In this document: positions 17,499-27,239 of the stretch, piece by piece
Numbering within the stretch: the stretch's first letter is position 1
Layout: each line of letters opens with the position of its first letter
Assembly (NCBI RefSeq): GCF_011682145.1
Contig: NZ_WHJH01000002.1
Location: 186,001 to 250,000 of the forward strand
DNA: 64,000 bases
Direction of reading: 5' to 3'
Source: Massilia mucilaginosa
GTDB lineage: Bacteria > Pseudomonadota > Gammaproteobacteria > Burkholderiales > Burkholderiaceae_D
Notes under the pieces: model-generated
What the model was told of the DNA's origin: nothing
Databases searched by the model: none
The model's input: the letters and a program-made list of their open reading frames with translations, nothing else
Translations under genes and position numbers: made by a program

Positions 17499-17924
17499 TT
17501 ATGGGCTTTCGGTGGCAGGTTGGCTGATGGTCAGGCGCACCGCGGACGGCGGGGCCGGCGGCGCATTGGTCGGGCGCGGTGGCGGCGGGGTGGTGGCCAG
17601 GGCGATCACCAGGTCCGGCCGCTGCACCGAGATGTAGGTCGGCTCGGCCGGTTCCAGGGTGAATGGCTCTACGCCAACGGGAAAGATCAGGGTGAAGTGG
17701 TAGACGATCTTGCCGGCCGTGATGCACACCACGTCGGGCGGGCAGCGGCTGTCGTCGACCCGCTCGAAACGCAGGACGGTGTCCGGCGCCAAGGTCGTGC
17801 TGGTTTGCGGCAACAAGGCCACGGTCTGGTTGCGCTTGTGTTGCATCGGCGGTTCCTTCGTTGGCGCGGCGGTGCAGCCGGTAAACACACAGGCGGCGGC
17901 GATCGCGAATAGCAGCTTGTTCAT
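17499..17924 (-). CDS. Small proline-rich lipoprotein, function unknown
   Basis: A 141-residue predicted lipoprotein. The signal peptide MNKLLFAIAAACVFTGC gives a lipobox FTGC with Cys17. The ATG at 17924 is preferred over an ATG 33 bases upstream because GAGGAG lies just before it and the signal peptide starts there. The middle contains CPPDVVC and beta-strand-like sequence; the C-terminal third is rich in proline (TTPPPPRPTNAPPAPP). No family was recognised. It is directly upstream of ggt and probably co-transcribed, so it may be an envelope partner, but this is only context. Confidence 0.75.
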   Translation of the reverse strand: MNKLLFAIAAACVFTGCTAAPTKEPPMQHKRNQTVALLPQTSTTLAPDTVLRFERVDDSRCPPDVVCITAGKIVYHFTLIFPVGVEPFTLEPAEPTYISVQRPDLVIALATTPPPPRPTNAPPAPPSAVRLTISQPATESP

Positions 17925-18059
17925 GATGGGCTCCTCAGTAGTGGGAAAGCCGATCATAGATCATATCAATTTCGCCACTGTGTGGCCGCGCAATTGACGA
18001 GCCGGCGCGCGCTGGCCTTGCGATGGGTAAACGCCAGGCCAGCCGGGGGGCTCGGGAAA

Positions 18060-18791
18060 TTACACCGATGCCGCGCCGTCTTGCAGGCGGCGGCGGGTGC
18101 GCCGGGTCAGGCCGATCACGGCCAGGCCGAGCGCCAGCATGGCGTAGGTTTCCGGTTCCGGCACGGCGCTGGTGTAGACCGTCAGGGTCGGGTTCAGCAG
18201 GGTCAGGCCGGCAAACGAATCCTGGCTGCGCAGCACGCCATCGGGCGTGGTCCAGGTGGCCGGCATGGCGAACACGGTCATGCTGCCGTTCAGGGACATG
18301 GTCATTTCCTTGAGCATCGTGTTGCCGGAGCTGAACACGAAGGCGTCGTTTCCATTGAGCAGATTCACCTGGCGGTTGCTGTTGCCGCTCCAGGTGTTGT
18401 CGCCGCTGGCGAACAGGCTGACCGAACCGCGGTTGCTGGCGCTGCCGGCACCGGCCAGGCCGCCCGGCGGCACGGCGGCGTCGAGCGTGCCGACGAAGGT
18501 GGCCGAGAAGGAATAGCCGGTGATCAGGTAGCCCGAGCGCGCGGCGAAGCTCACGTCGCCCGAGTAGCCGTTGCCGTCGGCATCGCTGCTCATGACGGCC
18601 ATGCTGTCGGCAAAATCGCTGAAGCGGATGGTGGCCGCGCCGCCGGTATCGGAGACCAGCACATCGGCCACGTTCGAATCAGGGTTGCTGAAAGTGAAGG
18701 TTTTAGCTTCGATGACGGTCGGTGCCGCGACTGCGCTTGCGGACGCGAAAGCCAGCGCGACTGCACCCATCTGCAATGTAAACAAGTTCAT
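18060..18791 (-). CDS. PEP-CTERM sorting domain protein
   Basis: A 243-residue exported protein with signal peptide MNLFTLQMGAVALAFASASAVAA and a C-terminal PEP-CTERM signal (VPEPETYAMLALGLAVIGL then TRRTRRRLQ). The start at 18791 is chosen over an ATG nine bases upstream because AAGGA lies seven bases before it and overlaps the earlier ATG. The body is Ser/Gly/Asn rich with no cysteines and resembles beta-sandwich exoproteins; its function is unknown. The tail continues after the basic cluster as LQDGAASV, similar to the neighbour at 18964, which suggests a shared origin of the tails. Confidence 0.88.
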   Translation of the reverse strand: MNLFTLQMGAVALAFASASAVAAPTVIEAKTFTFSNPDSNVADVLVSDTGGAATIRFSDFADSMAVMSSDADGNGYSGDVSFAARSGYLITGYSFSATFVGTLDAAVPPGGLAGAGSASNRGSVSLFASGDNTWSGNSNRQVNLLNGNDAFVFSSGNTMLKEMTMSLNGSMTVFAMPATWTTPDGVLRSQDSFAGLTLLNPTLTVYTSAVPEPETYAMLALGLAVIGLTRRTRRRLQDGAASV

Positions 18792-18963
18792 TGGTCCCAT
18801 TCCTTTTCAAGTCTTCACATCGATGAACGCCCCACGGCGTTTTCAAGTTGCCATCATAATCGAGGGCTTCTTGTACGTGATAGCACAACATTGTAAGAAA
18901 GATATTGGGAGCAACAGGCGGCCGCCGGCGGCAATCGCGGCGGCCCGGATGGCGGCTTCGCGC

Positions 18964-19452
18964 TCAGGCGTCGAGACTGTCCTGCAGGCGCTTGCGGGTG
19001 CCGCGCGTGAGCACGATGACGGCCACGCCGACGCCGAGCATGATGTAGGTTTCCGGTTCCGGCACCGATTGCGAGGCCACGCTGGCGCGCGTGCCGGCCG
19101 TGTCGAAGGCGCTGCGCGGCTGCTTGTCGAAGCTGCGCACGTCCGGGTAGGCCTGGCGCAGGGTGGGCGCGCTCCAGGAGCCAAGATTGCTGTTGGCAAC
19201 CACGCTCAGCGCAGTGGCGAGATCGTGTTCGTTTTCGCCCAGCACGTCGCCGGGGCGCAGGTGCATGGCGCGGGTGACATCGGCCAGGCCGCGGCTGGCG
19301 CGCGCGTCGGCCAGTTCGATGCCGCCATGGCTGGCGTAGCGTTTGGTCACATTATTCAGGGCAGGGGACTCGATCAGGGCCGGAGCGGCGCCGGCCAGGC
19401 CGGGCGCCAGCAGCAGGGCGGCCAGATGTCGTGTCCATGTTAAGTATTTCAT
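18964..19452 (-). CDS. Small PEP-CTERM sorting domain protein
   Basis: A 162-residue exported protein with a signal peptide (MKYLTWTRHLAALLLAPGLAGA) and a C-terminal PEP-CTERM signal VPEPETYIMLGVGVAVIVL followed by TRGTRKRLQDSLDA. The central 100 residues have no recognised domain. It is on the same strand as the PEP-CTERM gene at 18060 with a 172-base gap. The two share the unusual tail TR-x-TR-(K/R)-RLQD, but their middles do not resemble one another. The exosortase system expected to process both is not in the window. Confidence 0.85.
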   Translation of the reverse strand: MKYLTWTRHLAALLLAPGLAGAAPALIESPALNNVTKRYASHGGIELADARASRGLADVTRAMHLRPGDVLGENEHDLATALSVVANSNLGSWSAPTLRQAYPDVRSFDKQPRSAFDTAGTRASVASQSVPEPETYIMLGVGVAVIVLTRGTRKRLQDSLDA

Positions 19453-19630
19453 TTGCAGACTACCTATTCATGTTTAGCTGTGAAAAAGGCTGTGACGGCG
19501 CTCGGGGCAGCTCGGGGCCCCATGATTGCCGCGCCCGGATACCGGCACGGTATGCATGATACGTCAAAGTCGAATTATAAATATGTAATCAAGTGTATTG
19601 ACTTGTACAAGCTTGACGAATTGTACCGAC

Positions 19631-19665
19631 AAAAAAAATGCCGCCTAGTCTACACCAGGCGGCAT
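19631..19665 (-). terminator. Rho-independent terminator of rpoH
   Basis: On the minus strand a perfect 9-base stem ATGCCGCCT / AGGCGGCAT with a 10-base loop is followed by eight Ts (the A-run 19631-19638 on the plus strand). It lies 30 bases after the rpoH stop. Confidence 0.93.
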
Positions 19666-19694
19666 CGGCGCGGGGCGCCGGACGTGCGCTACTC

Positions 19695-20594
<900 letters not shown>

Positions 20595-20715
20595 GTATTT
20601 CCTCGTAGAGTTCTGTGCTGCATCATCGAATGCCCGGGCCGGAGTCCGGTCCGGGGCGACTGTTGCGGTCTGATGCCAGCGGTGGCTTCGGGTCTTCCCC
20701 GCCATGCAAGTCCCT

Positions 20716-20745
20716 ATATTAGCACTCTCTGCTTAGGAGTGCCAA
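20716..20745 (-). promoter_or_regulatory. CIRCE operator overlapping the rpoH promoter
   Basis: TTAGCACTC-N9-GAGTGCCAA (20719-20745) matches the HrcA-binding CIRCE element TTAGCACTC-N9-GAGTGCTAA with one mismatch. On the minus strand a promoter TTGGCA-N18-TAATAT spans the same bases (-35 at 20740-20745, -10 at 20716-20721), so HrcA binding would directly block RNA polymerase. Confidence 0.87.
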
Positions 20746-21018
20746 TGTGCAGAATGTATGGCCGCGATAGCGAAATCTTATTGCTTGCAGGCAACCATAA
20801 ATTGGCAAGTTTCACTCTAGTCGAGGAGTGCATTCACGCCTTGATACGGATCAAGGAAGCGCTGCGGCGCATCGCCATTTGTTTGCGCCAACGCGCGTCG
20901 ACAGCCGCCGCCAGTATCGCCCGGTACGGTGCGGGGCTCTGTACGCTCACACACGCTGGGCGCGCCGGCGGCGCAGTTGCGTACCCGCGACGGAGACATG
21001 TAAATGTAAGAAGATGTA
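20746..21018. other. Non-coding stretch between rpoH promoter and RTX gene A promoter
   Basis: Short open frames here have no ribosome site or recognisable protein. Composition is mixed, with an AT-rich end leading into the RTX promoter. No RNA gene or repeat was recognised. Confidence 0.5.
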
Positions 21019-21045
21019 TTGACATGGCGAAAGAATTTCTTTAAA
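21019..21045 (+). promoter_or_regulatory. Shared RTX-family promoter, gene A
   Basis: TTGACA, 15 bases, TTTAAA, with 32 bases to the ATG. The same block with the same 15-base spacing precedes RTX genes B (42582), C (44610) and E (51890). The bases before the -10 (TTTC) and after it (AACAA) are also similar to those of the others. Confidence 0.7.
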
Positions 21046-21077
21046 ACAATGACATCTCAACAGTTTTGAAAGACATC

Positions 21078-24000
21078 ATGACTCCCATCATCATCGACGG
21101 CGACGACAATAACAACTATCTGAATGGCGGCTCAGCGGCGGAAGTGATGAACGGAAAGGGCGGTGACGATTTCCTGTACGGCGGCGATGGCAACGATACC
21201 CTTGACGGCGGCGCCGGCAACGATATCCTCGATGGCTCCTTCGGCGCCAACACTTACCGCTGGGGGCGCGGCGGCGGACAGGACGTCGTCGTGCGCGGCG
21301 GCGTGAGCGATGCCGGCATGAACCTGCTGCAACTGGGCGATGACCTGGCCCCGGCCGATCTGCGCCTGGAGCGTTACAACGACGACCTGGTGCTCGGCAT
21401 CGCCGGCACCACCGACAGCCTGACGGTGCACGGGTTTTTCATGCCGGGGGTCGGCTACAACGGCGCCATGGCGTGGGCCTACCCGCTCAGCGAAATCGGC
21501 TTCGCCGACGGTACCCGCTGGGACATGCAGGCAATCCAGAGCCAGGTCAAGCTCGGCGGCAGGCCGTTGACCGTGCTCGACGACCAGGATAATTATCTGT
21601 ACGGCCCCTTCCTCGACGGCGCCGGCGGCAACGACATGCTCTCCGGCTCCGGCCCGTCCGTGCTGATCGGCGGCAGCGGCAACGATACCCTGATCGGTTC
21701 CCAGATGGACGATGTGCTGGCCGGCGGCAGCGGCGACGACAGCCTGGTCGGCGGCTTCGGCAACGATTTTCTCGATGGCGGCAGCGGCAACGACCTGCTC
21801 GACGGCGAAGGCGGCTTCGACACCTACCGTTTCGGCTACGGCAGCGGCCAGGACAGCATCGCCGCGCCCAAGTACGGCCAGGGCGACAGTTTGCTGATCG
21901 ACATGGCGGCCGGGGTCCAGGCCGGTACCCTGACGGTGCTGCGCCCGCTCCCGGACAGCCCGGACCTGGTGCTGGAACTGCCGCTGAGCGGCGAGCGCCT
22001 GACCGTCAAGGATTATTTCATCGCGCCGCGCACGGTGAGCATCCACTTCGCCGACGGCAGCGTGATGAGCAAGTCGGCGATCGACATGCGGGTCTACGGC
22101 GGGATGCCGGTCAACACGGTCAACGGCACCGACGGCGCCGATTTCCTCAATGGCGGCTATGACAGCGACATCCTGCGCGGCGGCGGCGGCGACGATACCC
22201 TGGCCGGCCAGAACGGCGACGACCTGCTGATCGGCGGCGACGGCAACGACATGCTCGATGTCTACCACGGCAACGATGTCGCCGACGGCGGCGCCGGCGA
22301 CGACCGCTTCCTGATCGGCGAGGGCCGCGCCACCTTGCTGTTCGGGCGCGCCTCCGGGCATGACTTGCTGCTGCCCGGGTACGGCGGCAGCGGCGTGACC
22401 ACGGTGCTGCTGGAAGCGGGCATCGGCGCGGCCGATATCGTCCTCACCCGCAGCGATAACGGCCAGGGCCCCGAATTGCTGATCGGCGTGGGCGGCCCCG
22501 GCGCCAGCCTGCGGGTGGCCGCGTATTTTCCGCCGATGGAGATGCAAGGGCCGGCCATCGCGCTGCAGTTCGCCGACGGCACCCGCTGGGACAAAGCGCT
22601 CATCGACAACCTGCTGCTGACCGGTAACGACGAGCATAACGACCTGCGTGGCACCATCGGCAACGACCGCATCGACGGCCGCGGCGGCAACGACGTGCTG
22701 CATGGCTTGCAGGGTAACGACCTGCTGCTGGGCGGGTCCGGGGTCGATGCGCTGCTCGGCGGCGAGGGCGACGATACTCTCAACGGCGGCCAGGGCGAGG
22801 ACTACCTGGACGACAATGTCGGCAACAACACCTATGTGTTCGCGCGCGGCGACGGGCGCGACATCATTTTCAACAATCTGAAGATGCCGGAGCTGCGCTA
22901 CCAGACCATCGTCTTTAGCGCCGGCATCCTTCCCGAGGAAGTGCATGTGCAGCGCGTCAACCGCGGCAGTTTCGACGACCTGCTGCTGACGGTCGACGGC
23001 GCGCCGGGCCAGGAAATCACGGTCCAGGGCTACATCTTCAACGACCCGGCGTACGCCACCAATATGCAGCTCAAGGAAATCCGCTTTGCCGACGGCAGCA
23101 AGTGGGACGCGGCGGCCATTTCCCAGCGCGCCAACCTGGGCACCGAGATGAACGAGAGCATCGCCGGCACCGAGGGCAACGATGTGATCGACGCCAGGGG
23201 CGGCGACGACACCCTGCTTGGCCAGGGCGGCGACGACACCCTGATCGGCGGGCGCGGCGACGACAACTTGTCCGGCGGCAACGGCTCCGATGCCTATGTA
23301 TTCAACCTGGGCGACGGGCGCGACATGCTGATCGACATGCGCGAGACCAGCGGCGAAGGCAACACCCTGCGCTTCGGCGCCGATATCAAGCCGGCCGACC
23401 TGCGCGTGACGCCGAACGGCTCCCATCTCGAACTCGCCTATGGCAATATGGGCGACATGATCGTGCTCACCACTGGCGGCGAGCCGGGCACGGAGAGCGC
23501 CATCAAGCGCATCTACTTTGCCGATGGCAGCACCGGCTTCGTCGGCGATTACTTCAACCAGGCGCCCGTGCTGGCACTGCCGCTGCCCGACCAGGCGGCG
23601 CTGGGGGGCCAGCATTTCAAGCTGACCCTGCCAGCGGGCATGTTCACCGATCCCGACGCGGGCGACGTGCTGAACCTGATGATGGCGCAAAGCGACGGCT
23701 TGCCGTTGCCCGCCTGGCTGCGCTTCGACCCGGCCAGCGCCACCCTGGAGGGCACGGTCCCGCAGGGCTTGCAGGCCAACATCCCGCTGCGCGTGACCGC
23801 GAAAGACCTGGTCGGGCTGCACGTCACGGATGACTTCATCCTGGCCGTGGGCGCCGCCAACAGCGCACCGACCGTCGCGCTGCCTGTCAAGACCATCACC
23901 ACCTACGAAAACAGCGGGTTCAGCGTGCGCACGCCGACCTTTGCCGACGCCGACATCGGCGACACCCTGAGCATCAAGGTGCGCATGGCGGACGGCAGCG

Positions 24001-25565
24001 CATTGCCCTCGTGGCTCTGGTTCGACGGCAAGGAAACCCTGAAGGCCGTGACCGATTACGACCGTGCCGGCAATTACCAGCTGGTGGCGACGGCCACCGA
24101 CCAGGGTGGCCTGACGGTATCGAGCAACATCGACATCGTCGTCAAGAATGCCAACCGGGCCCCGGTGCCGACCGAGGCGCCCGGGACGCTCAACGCCGCG
24201 CGCGACACGCCGTTTTCCTTCGCGCTGCCGGCCAGGACCCTGGTCGACCCCGATGGCGATGCCGTCACCTACCGCCTGACCCAGTCGGGCGGCGCCGCCT
24301 TGCCATCCTGGCTGAGCTTCGATCCGCTCACCCGTACCCTGTCCGGCACGCCCCTGGCGGGCGCCGCGGCAACCTTGTCGCTGGCGCTGGGCGCGACCGA
24401 TAGCGGCGGCTTCAACGGCGCCATCGGCTTCAAGCTCAACGTCGCAGCCGATGCGGCGCGCAACCTGAGCGGCAGCGCCGGCGCCGATGTGCTCGATGGC
24501 TTGTCGGCGGGTGACACCTTGTTGGGCCAGGCCGGCAATGACCGGCTCAACGGCCAGGCCGGCAACGACGTGCTCGACGGCGGCCTGGGCGCCGACCGCA
24601 TGGCCGGCGGCATCGGCGACGACCGCTACCTGGTCGATGCGGCGGGCGACCAGGTGGTCGAACTGGCGGCCCAGGGGCGCGACACCGTGGTAGCCTCGGT
24701 CGGCTACACCCTGCCCGCCAATGCCGAGGTGCTGGTACTGGGCGGGGTGGGCTCGCTGGCCGGCTACGGCAACGGCACTGACAACGTCTTGTACGGCAAT
24801 AGCGGGAATAACTTCCTCAATGGCAACGGCGGCAACGACCTGTTGCAGGGCGGCGCCGGCAACGACAGCCTGGTCGATACTATGGGCAAGAACCTGTTCG
24901 ACGGCGGCAGCGGCGTCGACACGCTCAGCGGCGGTACGAGTAACGAGCTGTACATCGGCGGCGCCGGCAACGACATCATCACGACCGGCAGCGGGATCGA
25001 CATCATCGCCTTCAACCGCGGCGACGGCAGCGATACGGTCACTCCCGGCAGCGTGGCGGACAATGTGATTTCGCTGGGACGCGGCATTACCTACGCCGAC
25101 CTGACGTTCAAGAAAGTGGGCAGCGACCTGGTGTTCGGTACCGGCGCCGGCGAGCAGATCAGCCTGAAGAACTGGTTCGGCGCGGGCAGCTACCACAGCG
25201 TGGGCAAGTTGCAGATGTTCATCGACGGTAGCGTCGACTTCCTGGCCGCGTCGCCGCTGGCCATGCACAGCCAGAAAGTCCAGCAGTTCAACTTCGATGC
25301 GCTGGCCGGCAAGTTCGAGCTGGCGCTGCTGGCCGATCCGGCGCTGGCCAGCTGGAGCCTGGCGCCCGAGCTGGCCGGCGCCTGGATCAAGGCGAGCGGC
25401 AACATGGCCATCGGCGGCGACCTGGCGCAGCAGTACGCGGCCGGCACCCTGGCCAACGTGGCCCAGGTCCCGGCCTTGAACATCATCGGCAGCAGCAGCT
25501 TCGGCGACGGCCAGTACCTGACCTATCCGATCAACCTGGCCGACGGTTCCGGCTTCCTGATGTAA
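21078..25565 (+). CDS. Giant RTX calcium-binding protein A
   Basis: A 1495-residue secreted-type protein. Residues about 1-825 alternate RTX nonapeptide blocks (GGxGxDxLx, for example GGDGNDTLDGGAGNDIL) with HCBP-related segments (pattern GRG-GQD ... FADGTRWD). Residues about 828-1125 hold three Ig-like/putative-Ig domains, each with the core LPSWLSFD...LSGTP. A second RTX block follows (about 1130-1340), then the family C-terminal region. There is no N-terminal signal peptide and almost no cysteine, as expected for type I secretion. The C-terminus ends NLADGSGFLM instead of the LNDGSPLLY of its relatives. The ATG at 21078 fits the promoter spacing. No transporter gene is nearby. Function could be adhesion, matrix or an unknown enzyme. 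Confidence 0.9.
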   Translation: MTPIIIDGDDNNNYLNGGSAAEVMNGKGGDDFLYGGDGNDTLDGGAGNDILDGSFGANTYRWGRGGGQDVVVRGGVSDAGMNLLQLGDDLAPADLRLERYNDDLVLGIAGTTDSLTVHGFFMPGVGYNGAMAWAYPLSEIGFADGTRWDMQAIQSQVKLGGRPLTVLDDQDNYLYGPFLDGAGGNDMLSGSGPSVLIGGSGNDTLIGSQMDDVLAGGSGDDSLVGGFGNDFLDGGSGNDLLDGEGGFDTYRFGYGSGQDSIAAPKYGQGDSLLIDMAAGVQAGTLTVLRPLPDSPDLVLELPLSGERLTVKDYFIAPRTVSIHFADGSVMSKSAIDMRVYGGMPVNTVNGTDGADFLNGGYDSDILRGGGGDDTLAGQNGDDLLIGGDGNDMLDVYHGNDVADGGAGDDRFLIGEGRATLLFGRASGHDLLLPGYGGSGVTTVLLEAGIGAADIVLTRSDNGQGPELLIGVGGPGASLRVAAYFPPMEMQGPAIALQFADGTRWDKALIDNLLLTGNDEHNDLRGTIGNDRIDGRGGNDVLHGLQGNDLLLGGSGVDALLGGEGDDTLNGGQGEDYLDDNVGNNTYVFARGDGRDIIFNNLKMPELRYQTIVFSAGILPEEVHVQRVNRGSFDDLLLTVDGAPGQEITVQGYIFNDPAYATNMQLKEIRFADGSKWDAAAISQRANLGTEMNESIAGTEGNDVIDARGGDDTLLGQGGDDTLIGGRGDDNLSGGNGSDAYVFNLGDGRDMLIDMRETSGEGNTLRFGADIKPADLRVTPNGSHLELAYGNMGDMIVLTTGGEPGTESAIKRIYFADGSTGFVGDYFNQAPVLALPLPDQAALGGQHFKLTLPAGMFTDPDAGDVLNLMMAQSDGLPLPAWLRFDPASATLEGTVPQGLQANIPLRVTAKDLVGLHVTDDFILAVGAANSAPTVALPVKTITTYENSGFSVRTPTFADADIGDTLSIKVRMADGSALPSWLWFDGKETLKAVTDYDRAGNYQLVATATDQGGLTVSSNIDIVVKNANRAPVPTEAPGTLNAARDTPFSFALPARTLVDPDGDAVTYRLTQSGGAALPSWLSFDPLTRTLSGTPLAGAAATLSLALGATDSGGFNGAIGFKLNVAADAARNLSGSAGADVLDGLSAGDTLLGQAGNDRLNGQAGNDVLDGGLGADRMAGGIGDDRYLVDAAGDQVVELAAQGRDTVVASVGYTLPANAEVLVLGGVGSLAGYGNGTDNVLYGNSGNNFLNGNGGNDLLQGGAGNDSLVDTMGKNLFDGGSGVDTLSGGTSNELYIGGAGNDIITTGSGIDIIAFNRGDGSDTVTPGSVADNVISLGRGITYADLTFKKVGSDLVFGTGAGEQISLKNWFGAGSYHSVGKLQMFIDGSVDFLAASPLAMHSQKVQQFNFDALAGKFELALLADPALASWSLAPELAGAWIKASGNMAIGGDLAQQYAAGTLANVAQVPALNIIGSSSFGDGQYLTYPINLADGSGFLM

Positions 25566-25576
25566 GCGCCATGCAA

Positions 25577-25601
25577 AAGGGGCCGCACGGTGCGGCCCCT
25601 T
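25577..25601 (+). terminator. Terminator hairpin after RTX gene A
   Basis: Perfect 11-base stem AAGGGGCCGCA / TGCGGCCCCTT with a 3-base loop, 12 bases after the stop. The T-run is weak on both sides; it may serve both RTX A and the converging ftsX transcript. Confidence 0.75.
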
Positions 25602-25641
25602 CGATTGTCTTGATGGCCGCGCAAGCGGCCATTTTTTCGTC

Positions 25642-26562
25642 CTAGCGCAGGCGCGCCAGGTGCCTGCGCACCGACAAAACCGCGCCGGCCAGGCCGAGCG
25701 TGGCGCTGACCGCCAGCAGCAGCCCCATGAAGACGGGACCCAGCGGCGCCAGCTGGAACGACGAGCCGTACAGGCGCGCGAAGTCGCCGATGGCGAGATT
25801 GAGCGGCTGCAGCGACAAGGTCACCGCGCCGAGCGCCACGGCGCCGGCGCACAAGCCGAGCAAGCCGCCGGTGTAATAGAAGGGACGGTGGATAAAGCCG
25901 TCGGTCGCACCGATGAGTTTGCTGACGGCGATTTCGTCGCGCTGGGTCAGCACCTGCAGGCGGATCGTATTGAACACCACCGCCACCACCACCATGCCGA
26001 GCGTGACGGCCAGCAGCAGCAGGATCAGGCGCAGCACGCGCAGCAGCGCGGCCAGGCGCTTGACCCAGGCCGAATCGACCTGCACCGCGTCCACCCCGGG
26101 CAGGGTGCGCAGGCGCGCGGCGATGGCGTCCACGCTGCCGGCTTCGTTGACGCTCCTGAAACTGTCGAGTTTGAGCACATAGCCGTCCGGCAGCGGATTT
26201 TCGCCCAGGGTGGCCAGCACGTCGGTCAGCCCGGTCTTGCTGTTGAGGCTTTCGAGCGCCTGTTCGCGCGGCACGAACACGATGCGCGACTTGGGATCGG
26301 CCAGGATGGCGCGGATCGCCGGTTCCATGGCCAGCGCCTGCTCGCGCGTGGTACCGGCCTTGACGAACAGGCTGATTTCGGGCTCGACCGAGAGCTGCTC
26401 GGACATCGGGCGCACATTGTCGAGCAGGGTCAGGCCGGCGAACGGCAGGGTCAGCGCGATGGCCACCACGATCACATTGAACAGGAAACTGAGCGGCGAC
26501 TTGCCCAGGGTGCCGAGCGCCGAGCCGATCGCGAAACTGTGTTGGCGGAACCAGCGCTTCAT
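25642..26562 (-). CDS. ftsX: Cell division protein FtsX
   Basis: A 306-residue membrane component of the FtsEX complex, which controls peptidoglycan hydrolases at the septum. Four membrane segments are visible: one after the cytoplasmic N-terminus (SFLFNVIVVAIALTLPFAGLTLL), a large extracellular loop of about 120 residues, then three C-terminal segments in a FtsX/MacB-type permease domain with the cytoplasmic motif DEIAVSKLIGATDGFI. The start overlaps the end of ftsE by four bases (translational coupling). In E. coli the next gene would be rpoH; here RTX gene A lies in between on the other strand. Confidence 0.96.
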   Translation of the reverse strand: MKRWFRQHSFAIGSALGTLGKSPLSFLFNVIVVAIALTLPFAGLTLLDNVRPMSEQLSVEPEISLFVKAGTTREQALAMEPAIRAILADPKSRIVFVPREQALESLNSKTGLTDVLATLGENPLPDGYVLKLDSFRSVNEAGSVDAIAARLRTLPGVDAVQVDSAWVKRLAALLRVLRLILLLLAVTLGMVVVAVVFNTIRLQVLTQRDEIAVSKLIGATDGFIHRPFYYTGGLLGLCAGAVALGAVTLSLQPLNLAIGDFARLYGSSFQLAPLGPVFMGLLLAVSATLGLAGAVLSVRRHLARLR

Positions 26563-27233
26563 GTGGCGTCTCCCACCACCGTGCCGTGGTCGAGCCGGAT
26601 CACGCGCGCGTGCTTGTGGCGCGCGGCGTCGTACAGCACCAGTTCGTCATGGGTGGCGATCAGGCAGGTCACGCCCACCGAGTGAAAGGCGCGCAGGGCG
26701 TCGAGCACCTTGTCGGCGCTGGCGCGGTCCAGGTTGGCGGTCGGTTCGTCGGCCAGGATGATCTGCGGCCGGTTGACGATGGCGCGCGCGATGGCCACGC
26801 GCTGCTGTTCGCCGCCCGACAGTTCGAGCGGCTTGGACAGGGCGCGTCCTTCCAGCCCGACCTTGTCGAGCGCGGCGCGCGCGCGCAGTTCGGCCTCGGC
26901 CCTGGAGGCGCCGGTCACCAGCAGCGGCAGCATGGTGTTGGCCAGGATCGAACGGTCGGTCAGCAGGCGCTGCTGCTGGAAAATCAGGCCGAGGTTACGC
27001 CGCAGGTAGGGCAGGCCGGCCTTGTTCATGCGCCCGATATCCTGGTCGTTGACCAGCACGCTGCCCGAGGTGGGGCGTTCCATGGCGGCGATCATTTTGA
27101 GCAGGGTCGACTTGCCGGCGCCGGAGGGGCCGGCCAGGTAGACCAGCTCGCCGCGGGCGATGTTCAGGGTCACTTCGCGCAGGGCGATGGCGTCGGCCGA
27201 GTACGTTTTGGAGACACACCTAAATTCGATCAT
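26559..27233 (-). CDS. ftsE: Cell division ATP-binding protein FtsE
   Basis: A 224-residue ABC ATPase that powers FtsX. Walker A is GPSGAGKS (residues 35-42), the signature is [15 protein letters not shown], Walker B is [12 protein letters not shown], and the switch histidine is in IATHDE, so all catalytic elements are intact. Length equals that of FtsE elsewhere. It is six bases from the upstream ftsY and overlaps ftsX downstream, giving the ftsY-ftsE-ftsX operon order known from many proteobacteria. Confidence 0.97.
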   Translation of the reverse strand: MIEFRCVSKTYSADAIALREVTLNIARGELVYLAGPSGAGKSTLLKMIAAMERPTSGSVLVNDQDIGRMNKAGLPYLRRNLGLIFQQQRLLTDRSILANTMLPLLVTGASRAEAELRARAALDKVGLEGRALSKPLELSGGEQQRVAIARAIVNRPQIILADEPTANLDRASADKVLDALRAFHSVGVTCLIATHDELVLYDAARHKHARVIRLDHGTVVGDAT

Positions 27234-27239
27234 GAAAGC

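Noticed and set aside
21132-25268. A 1378-residue open frame opposite RTX gene A
   Set aside because: It is a mirror of the GC-rich repeats on the other strand. Its translation is rich in Ala, Val, Gln and His with no domain, and it has no ribosome site. The same holds for the long minus-strand frame opposite gene D (47877-51845).
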